A stretch of DNA of 64,000 nt from Agrobacterium cucumeris (GTDB lineage: Bacteria; Pseudomonadota; Alphaproteobacteria; Rhizobiales; Rhizobiaceae). The notes beneath the pieces were generated by a model. It did not search any database and was not told where the DNA came from. It was given only the letters and a program-made list of their open reading frames with translations. Positions 27,341 to 35,596 of this stretch are shown piece after piece. Location: contig NZ_CP080387.1 in assembly GCF_030036535.1 (NCBI RefSeq), forward strand, positions 1,488,001 through 1,552,000, written 5' to 3'. Made by a program: the position numbers and the translations under genes. Each line of letters opens with the position of its first letter. Position 1 is the stretch's first letter.

Positions 27341-30300
27341 CTACGACCGCGCCAGCTCCGCCAGCTGCGTCATGATCATCGCCGCGCCCGCCAGACGCTT
27401 TTCCGGCGTCGGCAGATCGCGGGTCAGGAACAGGCTGTGGTCGGGCCGGATCTTTGCCATGGAGCCCTGCTTGCCAATATAGGACACGAGTGCCGCCGGG
27501 TTCGGGAATTCCTTGTGGCGGAATTGCAGCACCACGCCCTTCGGCCCGGCATCCACCTTCTCGACATTGGCAACACGGCAGAGCGACTTGATGTAGACGA
27601 TCTTGAGGAGATGCTGCACCTCTTTCGGCAACGGGCCGAAACGGTCGATCATTTCCGCACCGAAACCATCGATCTCGCTGATATCGGCAAGCTCGCCGAG
27701 ACGGCGGTAAAGGCCCATGCGCAGATGCAGGTCGGGAACGTAATCTTCCGGGATCATCACGGAGGTGCCGACCGATATCTGCGGCGACCAGCCGCTGTCG
27801 CGTACCTCTTCGTCGCCCTTCACCTCGGCAACGGCCTCTTCCAGCATCTGCTGGTAAAGCTCGAAGCCGACTTCCTTGATATGGCCGGACTGTTCCTCAC
27901 CGAGCAGATTGCCCGCGCCGCGAATATCGAGATCGTGGCTCGCCAGCTGGAAACCGGCGCCCAACGTATCCAGCGATTGCAGCACCTTCAGCCGCCGCTC
28001 CGCCATCGTCGTCAGCACCTTGTTGACCGGCAGGGTAAACAGCGCGAAGGCGCGCACCTTGGAGCGGCCGACACGGCCACGCAGCTGGTAAAGCTGTGCG
28101 AGACCGAACATATCGGCGCGGTGCACGATCAGCGTATTGGCGGTCGGCACGTCAAGACCGGATTCGACGATGGTGGTCGACAGCAGCACATCATATTTGC
28201 CGTCGTAAAAGGCGTTCATGATGTCTTCAAGTTCGCCCGCCGCCATCTGGCCATGCGCCACGGCCACCTTCAGTTCCGGCACATCCGATTGCAGGAAAGC
28301 ATGGATATCGGCGAGATCGGCAAGCCGCGGGCAGACATAAAAGCTCTGGCCGCCGCGATAATGTTCGCGCATCAGCGTTTCGCGGATCACCAGCGGATCG
28401 AAGGGCGAAATGAAGGTGCGCACCGCCATGCGATCGACAGGCGGCGTGGTGATGAGCGACAGTTCGCGAACACCGGTCATGGCCAGCTGCAAGGTGCGCG
28501 GAATGGGCGTCGCAGAGAGCGTCAGCACATGCACGTCGCTCTTCAGCTCCTTCAGCCGCTCCTTGTGCTTCACGCCGAAATGCTGCTCTTCGTCGATGAT
28601 GAGCAGGCCGAGATTGGCGAAGTTGATGCCCGCGCCAAGCAGCGCATGGGTGCCGACGACGATATCGGTCTTGCCATCGGCCACTTCCTTTTTCGTCAGC
28701 GTCAGTTCCTTGGACCCGACAAGCCGCGAGGCCTGCTGCACCCGGATCGGCAATCCACGAAACCGCTCGGAAAACGTGCGGAAATGCTGGCGGGAAAGCA
28801 GCGTGGTCGGCACCACCACCGCTACCTGTACACCGTTCATCGCGGCAAGGAAGGCGGCGCGCAGCGCCACTTCGGTCTTGCCGAAACCAACGTCACCGCA
28901 GATGAGGCGATCCATCGGCCGGCCAGCACCGAGATCCTCGCGCACCGCCTCGATGGCGTTCAGCTGGTCTTCGGTCTCGTCATAGGGGAAACGGGCGGCA
29001 AATTCGTCGTAAAGCCCGTCCGGCGCAACCAAGGCCGGCGCGTGGCGCACCAAGCGCGCTGCCGCAATGCGGATCAGCTCGTCGGCCATGTCGAGCAGGC
29101 GCTTCTTAAGCTTGGCCTTGCGCATCTGCCATGCGCCGCCGCCCAGCTTGTCGAGCGTCGCTTCCGCCGCATCGGAACCGTAACGGGAAAGAAGATCGAT
29201 GTTTTCGACCGGCAGGAACAGCTTGGCATCGTCGGCGTAATGCAATTCCAGACACGCACGCGGCGCACCCGCCGCCTCGATGGTCTGCAAGCCGACGAAA
29301 CGACCGATGCCGTGTTCGGCGTGAACAACCAGCGACCCCTCGTCCAGACCCGCCACTTCGGAGATGAAATCCGCGCCGCGCTTGCGGCGTTTCGAGCGCC
29401 GCACCATGCGGTCGCCGAGAATATCCTGCTCGCCGATGACCGCCAGCGTTCCGGTTTCAAACCCGGCTTCGAGGCTCAGAACCGTTGCGGCCGCCTCACC
29501 CTTGCCAAGCTTTTCCACCTCTTTCAGCGATGTCACCGGCTTGATGTTTTCAAGCCCATGCTCGTTCAGGACCTGCAGCAACCGGTCGAGCGAACCTTCC
29601 GACCAGCCGGTGATCAGCACCTTCCAGCCCTTGGCGCGGCGCTCGGCAATATGCTTTACCGCCAGATCGAAAACATTGACCCGCTCTTCGCTCTCGCCTT
29701 CGGTTGGCGGACGCGCCCACCGTGGCCCGACATGGGCATCGAGCGTTGCGACGGGGTGGCCTTCGCTATCGTGTTCATTGAAGGGCGTCAGCCGCACAGC
29801 ATTGACGCCGGCGAGCATCGCATCGAAGCTCTTGCCGTCGAGATAAAGTTGGCCCGGCGATACCGGCTTGTAGGGCGCGCCCTGCGTCGAACCCTTGGTT
29901 TCGCCGGAAGCCCGGCGCGCCTCGTAATAATCAAGCACCAGCTTGGAGCGCTCTTTTGCGGCTTCCCTTGCTGTGTGATCGGTGACGATGCGAAAACCTT
30001 CGAGGTAGTCGAAAGCGGTTTCCAGCTTCTCGTAAAACAGCGGCAGCCAATGCTCCATGCCGGCATATCGGCGGCCTTCGGAGACGGCCTGATAAAGCGC
30101 GTCGTCACGGGTCGCAGCGCCAAACAGCGACAGGTAGTTCTTGCGGAACCGGCCGATCGTATCCGGCGTCAGCGTCACTTCGCTCATCGGGTTCAAGTCG
30201 AGCGAACGCGCCTGGGCAATGGTGCGCTGGCTGGCCGGATCGAAGGTGCGGATGCTCTCCAGCGTATCGCCGAAGAAATCGAGCCGCACCGGCTCTTCCG

Positions 30301-30838
30301 TACCGGGAACGAAAACATCGAGAATGCCGCCGCGCACGGCGAATTCGCCCACTTCACGCACCGTCGCCACCCGGTCGAAACCGTTGCGTTCCAGCCGCGC
30401 GGCAATCTCTTCCATGCGTATCTGGTTGCCGGGCTTCGCCGAGAAGCCGAGGCTGCCGATAATATCCCGCGGCGCCATCTTCTGCAGCATGGCGTTGACG
30501 GTGACCAGCACGATGGCCGGATGCGGCTTTTTCGCGTGAGCAATCAGACCGGAGAGCGCCGCCAGCCGGCGCGCCGAAGTGTCGGCGCTCGGTGACACGC
30601 GGTCATAGGGCAAACAGTCCCAGGCCGGCAGCGTCATGACCGGAATATCAGGTGCGACGAAACCGAGAATCTGTTCGAGATCGGCGACCCGCTGGCCATC
30701 CGACATCACGTAAGCCACCGATGTGCCTGCCCGTGCCATGTCGGCAAGCAAAAGGGCTTCCATGCCGGAAGGCACATTTCCGATGGTCAGCGGCGTATCG
30801 GCCGACATCACCAGCTTTGCATCGAATCCGGCTATCAT
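27341..30838 (-). CDS. mfd: Transcription-repair coupling factor
   Basis: 1165 residues, full length. Mfd displaces RNA polymerase stalled at DNA lesions and recruits UvrA. Domain order is the UvrB-like N-terminus (from DMARAGTSVAYVMSDGQRVA), the CarD-like RNA polymerase interaction domain (VVHAEHGIGRFVGLQTIEAA), the RecG-like translocase with Walker A GDVGFGKTEVALRAAF and DEEQ box IIDEEQHFGVKHKE, and a C-terminal TRCF regulatory domain ending in LAELARS. ATG start at 30838, three bases after the sdhE stop, so the two are an operon. Confidence 0.98.
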   Translation of the reverse strand: MIAGFDAKLVMSADTPLTIGNVPSGMEALLLADMARAGTSVAYVMSDGQRVADLEQILGFVAPDIPVMTLPAWDCLPYDRVSPSADTSARRLAALSGLIAHAKKPHPAIVLVTVNAMLQKMAPRDIIGSLGFSAKPGNQIRMEEIAARLERNGFDRVATVREVGEFAVRGGILDVFVPGTEEPVRLDFFGDTLESIRTFDPASQRTIAQARSLDLNPMSEVTLTPDTIGRFRKNYLSLFGAATRDDALYQAVSEGRRYAGMEHWLPLFYEKLETAFDYLEGFRIVTDHTAREAAKERSKLVLDYYEARRASGETKGSTQGAPYKPVSPGQLYLDGKSFDAMLAGVNAVRLTPFNEHDSEGHPVATLDAHVGPRWARPPTEGESEERVNVFDLAVKHIAERRAKGWKVLITGWSEGSLDRLLQVLNEHGLENIKPVTSLKEVEKLGKGEAAATVLSLEAGFETGTLAVIGEQDILGDRMVRRSKRRKRGADFISEVAGLDEGSLVVHAEHGIGRFVGLQTIEAAGAPRACLELHYADDAKLFLPVENIDLLSRYGSDAAEATLDKLGGGAWQMRKAKLKKRLLDMADELIRIAAARLVRHAPALVAPDGLYDEFAARFPYDETEDQLNAIEAVREDLGAGRPMDRLICGDVGFGKTEVALRAAFLAAMNGVQVAVVVPTTLLSRQHFRTFSERFRGLPIRVQQASRLVGSKELTLTKKEVADGKTDIVVGTHALLGAGINFANLGLLIIDEEQHFGVKHKERLKELKSDVHVLTLSATPIPRTLQLAMTGVRELSLITTPPVDRMAVRTFISPFDPLVIRETLMREHYRGGQSFYVCPRLADLADIHAFLQSDVPELKVAVAHGQMAAGELEDIMNAFYDGKYDVLLSTTIVESGLDVPTANTLIVHRADMFGLAQLYQLRGRVGRSKVRAFALFTLPVNKVLTTMAERRLKVLQSLDTLGAGFQLASHDLDIRGAGNLLGEEQSGHIKEVGFELYQQMLEEAVAEVKGDEEVRDSGWSPQISVGTSVMIPEDYVPDLHLRMGLYRRLGELADISEIDGFGAEMIDRFGPLPKEVQHLLKIVYIKSLCRVANVEKVDAGPKGVVLQFRHKEFPNPAALVSYIGKQGSMAKIRPDHSLFLTRDLPTPEKRLAGAAMIMTQLAELARS

Positions 30839-30841
30839 GTT

Positions 30842-31153
30842 TCAGGCCTTCAGGGTTTCGGCGGTGACGAGATCGAAATCGGGACGGTAGGAGGCGATCT
30901 TTTCAAACAACGGTGTGCGGAATTTTTCCGGCACCGGCTGCGCGCCTGTCACCATCTGGACGAGGTCGTTATCCTCTTCCGCCATGATGATCTCGAGTTC
31001 GTCGAGCTGATCATCCGAAAGCCCGGCAATATTGTCTTCCGCGAATTGCCCGAGCACCAGATCCATCTCGCGAATGCCCCGGTGCCAGCAGCGGTAAAGG
31101 ATCCGCCGGCGTCTCGGATCAAGGTCGGCACTCGTGCGCACCAGTCCAGTCAT
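30842..31153 (-). CDS. sdhE: FAD assembly factor SdhE (succinate dehydrogenase assembly factor 2 family)
   Basis: About 103 residues from the ATG at 31153 (AGGTG six bases upstream; an ATG at 31162 is too close to that site). The conserved motif RCWHRGIREMDLVLGQF contains the RGxxE signature that binds and helps flavinylate SdhA. The family is usually 85-100 residues. It is located directly upstream of mfd, a conserved arrangement in Rhizobiales, and divergent from recG. Confidence 0.93.
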   Translation of the reverse strand: MTGLVRTSADLDPRRRRILYRCWHRGIREMDLVLGQFAEDNIAGLSDDQLDELEIIMAEEDNDLVQMVTGAQPVPEKFRTPLFEKIASYRPDFDLVTAETLKA

Positions 31154-31342
31154 CGCATTCACCTTTCGGTTGGCTATTCAACAGGATGTTGACTGCGACC
31201 TCCTATAGAACAGGAGGCGAACGCTTGGGAACCGGTTTTTATCGAAATAATGCCACGGCAGTGAAAATCTGCCGGTGATAACCCGCCTTTGTCAGCCCCC
31301 AAGTCTTGCATAACGCGTCCCCTTCCCCGATTTTGCTGACCC

Positions 31343-33448
31343 ATGCGCCCGGCCATTCTCGATCCGCTGTTTGCCTCCGTCTCCACCCTTGCCGGTGTGG
31401 GGCCGAAGCTTGCCGATCTTCTGGCCAAGCTATTGAGCCGGGAAAGCGCCGACGACACCCGCGTCATCGATCTCCTTTTTCACGCGCCATCCAACGTCAT
31501 CGACCGACGCAATCGCCCCGGCATTGCGCTGGCGGCCCCCGGCGCCATTGTCACCATTCAGGGACGCGTTGACCGCCATCAGCCGCCGCCCGCAGGCAAC
31601 CGTTCTGCACCCTATCGCGTCTTCCTGCATGACGAGACCGGCGAACTGGCTCTGACCTTCTTCCGCGCCAAGGGTGACTGGCTGTCCAAGGCCCTGCCAG
31701 TGGACGAAGAGGTTCTCGTCAGCGGCAAGGTGGACTGGTTCAACGGCCGCGCCTCCATGGTGCATCCGGATTTCATGGTGAAGCTATCAGAGGCGGAAAA
31801 CCTGCCTTTGGTGGAAGCCGTTTATCCCATGACCGCCGGGCTGTCTGCCAAGGTGCTGCGCAAGGCAATCGAAGGCGGGCTTTCAAAGCTGCCGGTCTTT
31901 CCCGAATGGATCGACGAGACACTGAAGACGAGGCAGGGCTTCGGCGATGTCGCCTCAAGCTTCCGCGAATTGCACGACCCGCGCGACAGCGCCGATATCG
32001 ATCCGCAAGCTCCGGCGCGCAGGCGGCTGGCCTATGACGAATTCCTTGCCGGACAGCTGTCACTGGCACTGGTGCGCCAGCGGCTGCGCAAGGTGGCTGG
32101 CCAGCCGATCCGTGCCAAGGGTGATGTCGCCGCAAAAATCCTGTCGCAGCTGCCCTTCTCGCTGACCGCAAGCCAGAGCGCTGCGGTGAAGGATATCCTC
32201 ACCGACATGGCCGGCGAAGACCGCATGTTGCGGCTGCTGCAGGGCGATGTCGGCGCGGGCAAGACATTGGTGGCCCTGATGGCCATGGCGACCGCCGTGG
32301 AGGCCGGCGGACAGGCGGTGCTGATGGCACCGACCGAAATCCTCGCCCGGCAGCACTATGCCACCATCTCCAAACTCGCCAATGCGGCAGGCATCACCGT
32401 CGAGGTTCTCACCGGACGCACCAAGGATAAGGAGCGCCGCGAGATCGAGGAGCGCGTGGCGTCAGGCGAAGCACAGATCGTCATCGGCACGCATGCGCTG
32501 TTTCAGGATAGCGTCGCTTACAAAAACCTCGTGCTCGCCGTAGTGGACGAACAACACCGTTTCGGCGTGCACCAACGCCTGCGCCTCACCGCCAAGGGCA
32601 TCACGCCACACATGCTGGTCATGACCGCCACGCCCATTCCGCGCACGCTGGTTCTGGCCGCCTTTGGCGACATGGATGTTTCCAAGCTCACCGAAAAGCC
32701 CGCCGGTCGCAAACCCATCCAGACCGTGACAATCCCCACCGAACGCATCGGCGACATTGTCGAGCGGCTGCGCGCAGCGCTGAAGGACGGCAAAAAGGCC
32801 TACTGGATTTGCCCGCTGGTGGAAGAGACGGAAGAGTCCGACCTGATGTCTGCGGAGGAACGCCACGCGGTTTTGTCGCAGATGCTCGGCGCCAATATCG
32901 GCCTTATCCATGGCCGCATGAGCGGCCCGGAAAAAGACGCCGCCATGCTCGCCTTCAAGAGTGGTGAAACCCGGCTGCTGGTGGCAACGACGGTGGTGGA
33001 AGTCGGCGTCGACGTGCCGGATGCGACCATCATGGTCATCGAACATGCCGAACGTTTCGGCCTCGCCCAGCTGCACCAGCTGCGCGGCCGCGTCGGGCGC
33101 GGCGACGAGGCCTCCACCTGCATCCTGCTCTACAAGGGACCGCTCAGCGAAAACGGCCGCGCCCGGCTCTCCATCCTGCGCGATAGCGAAGACGGCTTCC
33201 TGATCGCGGAAGAGGACTTGAAGCTACGCGGTGAAGGCGAGCTGCTCGGCACCCGCCAGTCCGGCACGCCCGGTTTCCGCATCGCCAGCCTCGAGGCGCA
33301 TGCCGACCTTCTGGAAATCGCCCGCAAGGACGCGGCCTATGTCATAGAGCGCGACCCCGAACTGACAGGTCCGCGCGGCGAAAGCCTGCGCACCCTGCTC
33401 TATCTGCACCGCCGCGACGAAGCGATCCGCTTCCTGCACGCCGGCTGA
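31343..33448 (+). CDS. recG: ATP-dependent DNA helicase RecG
   Basis: 701 residues, full length. RecG remodels stalled forks and R-loops. The N-terminal wedge (OB fold) runs to about residue 160, followed by Walker A GDVGAGKTLVALMAMA, the DEQH-type box AVVDEQHRFGVHQRL, and motifs MTATPIPRTLVLAAFG and ATTVVEVGVDVPDA with QLHQLRGRVGRG. The C-terminal TRG-like region carries GEGELLGTRQSG. It is divergent from sdhE-mfd across about 190 bp. Confidence 0.98.
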   Translation: MRPAILDPLFASVSTLAGVGPKLADLLAKLLSRESADDTRVIDLLFHAPSNVIDRRNRPGIALAAPGAIVTIQGRVDRHQPPPAGNRSAPYRVFLHDETGELALTFFRAKGDWLSKALPVDEEVLVSGKVDWFNGRASMVHPDFMVKLSEAENLPLVEAVYPMTAGLSAKVLRKAIEGGLSKLPVFPEWIDETLKTRQGFGDVASSFRELHDPRDSADIDPQAPARRRLAYDEFLAGQLSLALVRQRLRKVAGQPIRAKGDVAAKILSQLPFSLTASQSAAVKDILTDMAGEDRMLRLLQGDVGAGKTLVALMAMATAVEAGGQAVLMAPTEILARQHYATISKLANAAGITVEVLTGRTKDKERREIEERVASGEAQIVIGTHALFQDSVAYKNLVLAVVDEQHRFGVHQRLRLTAKGITPHMLVMTATPIPRTLVLAAFGDMDVSKLTEKPAGRKPIQTVTIPTERIGDIVERLRAALKDGKKAYWICPLVEETEESDLMSAEERHAVLSQMLGANIGLIHGRMSGPEKDAAMLAFKSGETRLLVATTVVEVGVDVPDATIMVIEHAERFGLAQLHQLRGRVGRGDEASTCILLYKGPLSENGRARLSILRDSEDGFLIAEEDLKLRGEGELLGTRQSGTPGFRIASLEAHADLLEIARKDAAYVIERDPELTGPRGESLRTLLYLHRRDEAIRFLHAG

Positions 33449-33462
33449 AAGTTTTGACCATC

Positions 33463-33735
33463 ATGAACATGATCGACCCACGCCGCCCACCACCCGCCTT
33501 CCGCAAGGGCTACGCGCTCTGCTCGCCGCAAAATATCCTGCAGCCTGAGACCTTTGCAAAAAGCCCAAAAAAGGCGGTCGGCAAGGCCTTCAAGAAACCC
33601 GGCCGCAAGAAAGCGTGGAGCCAGGCGCTGGAAGAAGGCTGGAGCGTGCGGCTTGTCTATATGCGGCTTTTCGTTCCCGTATTTCACGCGACGACGACGG
33701 GCACGGAGGTGGAGGATCTGGATGACGAGGATTGA
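33463..33735 (+). CDS. Hypothetical basic protein, about 90 aa
   Basis: Follows recG by only 14 bp on the same strand, so probably co-transcribed. The protein is rich in Lys, Pro and Arg (KSPKKAVGKAFKKPGRKKAW) and ends in an acidic tail (EVEDLDDED). No family recognised, no membrane segment. The start may be ATG 33463 or ATG 33469; neither has a good ribosome site. Confidence 0.6.
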   Translation: MNMIDPRRPPPAFRKGYALCSPQNILQPETFAKSPKKAVGKAFKKPGRKKAWSQALEEGWSVRLVYMRLFVPVFHATTTGTEVEDLDDED

Positions 33736-33760
33736 TCAGCACTCTAGGAGCGTTGTTTAG

Positions 33761-34051
33761 TCAGAGCGACGAAGGCCATCGCTGCGATGTTTGGATGATC
33801 GTCAGAATTTCGATATCACCGCTGACACGATAGGCAATAATGTAGGAAATGTCAGATAGCACGGCTTCCCGCGTTCCCTTGATCCGCCCCACCCGTCCCA
33901 TAGCAGGCTGATCAAGCAACATATCGACTGCCGAGACAAGGCGGGAAATCACACGGGCCGCAGCGGCTGGATTGTCCGCTTCGATATGCGCACCGATTTC
34001 ATCGAGCCGTCGCAACGCCCGCAACGTCCATCGAATTTTTCGACCGCTCAT
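33761..34051 (-). CDS. ParE/RelE-superfamily toxin
   Basis: 96 residues from the ATG at 34051. The ParE-like fold is recognisable: RKIRWTLRALRRLDEIGAHI, DNPAAAARVISRLVSAVDML, GRVGRIKGTREAVLSDISYI and the final strand IAYRVSGDIEILTIIQTSQR with W. ParE toxins poison gyrase; RelE toxins cleave mRNA, and the family cannot be split by eye, though the Arg-rich alpha1/alpha2 and R-V-x-x-T-R-E motif favour ParE. The start overlaps the antitoxin stop by 4 bp. Confidence 0.88.
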   Translation of the reverse strand: MSGRKIRWTLRALRRLDEIGAHIEADNPAAAARVISRLVSAVDMLLDQPAMGRVGRIKGTREAVLSDISYIIAYRVSGDIEILTIIQTSQRWPSSL

Positions 34052-34293
34052 GACGACCGCGTAGACCTGACGTATTTTCCGACGATGTTTGCCAGTTCTT
34101 CCGGCGTCCCGAACTCGCCGCGATCGGCCTCCGCCAATCCTGCCTCGATCTCGGCAAGCTGCCACTCTTCGCGGGCCACAAAGTCCTCAATCGCCCGCGC
34201 CGCCATGTAGGACCGCGAGCGATCGAGCTTTTCTGCCAGCTGATCAAGCTTGTCAGCAACCTCGTCCGGCAGGCGTACTGTAAACGCAGTCAT
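34048..34293 (-). CDS. Ribbon-helix-helix antitoxin (ParD/CopG-like)
   Basis: 81 residues from the ATG at 34293. The N-terminal ribbon-helix-helix is clear: MTAFTVRLPDEVADKLDQLA, then DRSRSYMAARAIEDFV. The acidic, toxin-wrapping tail includes EIEAGLAEADRGEFGTPEEL. Upstream 34294-34340 should carry the autoregulated promoter; GGTTCAC and GTGAACC half-sites at 34309-34334 form a plausible operator. It overlaps the toxin start (ATGA), the usual translational coupling. Confidence 0.9.
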   Translation of the reverse strand: MTAFTVRLPDEVADKLDQLAEKLDRSRSYMAARAIEDFVAREEWQLAEIEAGLAEADRGEFGTPEELANIVGKYVRSTRSS

Positions 34294-34410
34294 GGGTGCA
34301 GCCTCTTTCGGTTCACTATGATTATTGGTGAACCACATTGGTTCGTCAACCGCGCGACATTTCACCCCTGAGTGACAATGGAGCAAGGGATCGGATAGGC
34401 GCGAATATCA

Positions 34411-35079
34411 TCAAACCGGCGCAATCGCCTTCGGTGGCGTGAAATCCGGGGCCACCAGACCGCCGGATATCAGCAGTTTCGCCGCATCTTCCGGCGTCAT
34501 GTCCAGCATCACGATCTTGTCCTTCGGCACGAACAGCAGGAAGCCCGCCGTCGGCACAGGGGTCGGCGGCAGGAAGACGGCGACCATCTCCTGGCCCATC
34601 TCGTTGAACCGGTGGGCAAGCTCGCCCTTCGCCTCGGAGGCAACGAAGACCATTGCCCAGGTGCCGGGGGATGGAAACTCGATCAGGCCGACCTTCTTGA
34701 AGGAATTCGCATGCTCCTTCAGAACGGATTCGAACAGCTGCTTGATGCTCTTGTAGATCGGCCGCACCAGCGGCATGCGGTTGAGAATGGATTCGCCGAC
34801 GCCGACGATCCATTTGCCGATGAGGTTATTGCCGAGAAAACCGATGAGGGTGATACCCACGACGGCGATCAGCAGCCCGAAGCCGGGGATCGCCACATCG
34901 AAATATTGCTCGGGATCGTAACGGGCGGGGATATAGGGTTTCACCCAGCTATCCGCCCATTGCAGGAAGCTCCACACCAGCCACATGGTGATGGTGACGG
35001 GCGCGAGAATGAGAACGCCCGTGAGGAAGCTGTTGCGCAGACGGGCTGCGAAGGATATTTTTACTGGAATTTCAGTCAT
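34411..35079 (-). CDS. DUF502-family membrane protein
   Basis: 222 residues. Two transmembrane helices near residues 18-38 (GVLILAPVTITMWLVWSFLQ) and 65-90 (PGFGLLIAVVGITLIGFLGN), then a soluble domain with the conserved LVRPIYKSIKQLFESVLKEH and FPSPGTWAMVFVASE segments. The function of the family is not established to my knowledge. It lies 13 bp after the GNAT gene and is the last gene of the glmS cluster. Confidence 0.9.
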   Translation of the reverse strand: MTEIPVKISFAARLRNSFLTGVLILAPVTITMWLVWSFLQWADSWVKPYIPARYDPEQYFDVAIPGFGLLIAVVGITLIGFLGNNLIGKWIVGVGESILNRMPLVRPIYKSIKQLFESVLKEHANSFKKVGLIEFPSPGTWAMVFVASEAKGELAHRFNEMGQEMVAVFLPPTPVPTAGFLLFVPKDKIVMLDMTPEDAAKLLISGGLVAPDFTPPKAIAPV

Positions 35080-35092
35080 TTACCGTTCGGAA

Positions 35093-35596
35093 TTAAGCGT
35101 TTTCGCCATCGAAACCCGGATGAAAACCGACAATGCCGGATGGAGTTCCGCCATGCAAGCGAAGAACTGTGAAATATTCGTCAGGAATCCCCGCCGCACT
35201 CAAGCCTTCGAGGTGGCGAAAACCGAAGCGTCCATAATAATCCGGATCACCCGCGACAACGCAGCCCGAGGCACTCAGCCGGTCCAGTGCAGCAAGCCCT
35301 TCTTGCACCAGCCGTGAACCGACGCCCTGCCCCTGCCTCTCCGGTGCCACGGAGAGCGGCGCAAGGCAGAACCAGCCGCTCTCACCGCTGCTCAGCGTGA
35401 CCGGTGAAAAACCGACATGGCCGATAATGCCTTCGCTGTCTTCCGCCACCAGCGAAACCACCAGAGCACCGGCGGCGCGCAGCCGCGCAACGATCAGATG
35501 TTCGGTCCTGTCGCTGTAATCGACGTTACGGAAGGCATCTTCCGTAACGCGGGCAATTGCCCCTTCATCACCCTGCCGTTCCGGCCGGATGATCAT
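35093..35596 (-). CDS. GNAT-family N-acetyltransferase
   Basis: 167 residues with a complete GNAT fold. The acetyl-CoA loop is in SVAPERQGQGVGSRLVQEGL (Q/R-x-x-G-x-G/A), after the strand GWFCLAPL; DPDYYGRFGFRHLEG follows. It resembles the predicted acetyltransferase YhbS group. Its ATG overlaps the glmS stop by 4 bp, so it is translationally coupled to glmS, although a role in amino-sugar metabolism is only suggested by context. Confidence 0.9.
   Translation of the reverse strand: MIIRPERQGDEGAIARVTEDAFRNVDYSDRTEHLIVARLRAAGALVVSLVAEDSEGIIGHVGFSPVTLSSGESGWFCLAPLSVAPERQGQGVGSRLVQEGLAALDRLSASGCVVAGDPDYYGRFGFRHLEGLSAAGIPDEYFTVLRLHGGTPSGIVGFHPGFDGENA

Noticed and set aside
27317..30595. Rightward frame of 1,092 codons through the mfd region
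   Set aside because: It is the antisense of mfd, whose protein is full length and matches its family; the rightward translation is rich in His, Gln and Arg and has no homology pattern.
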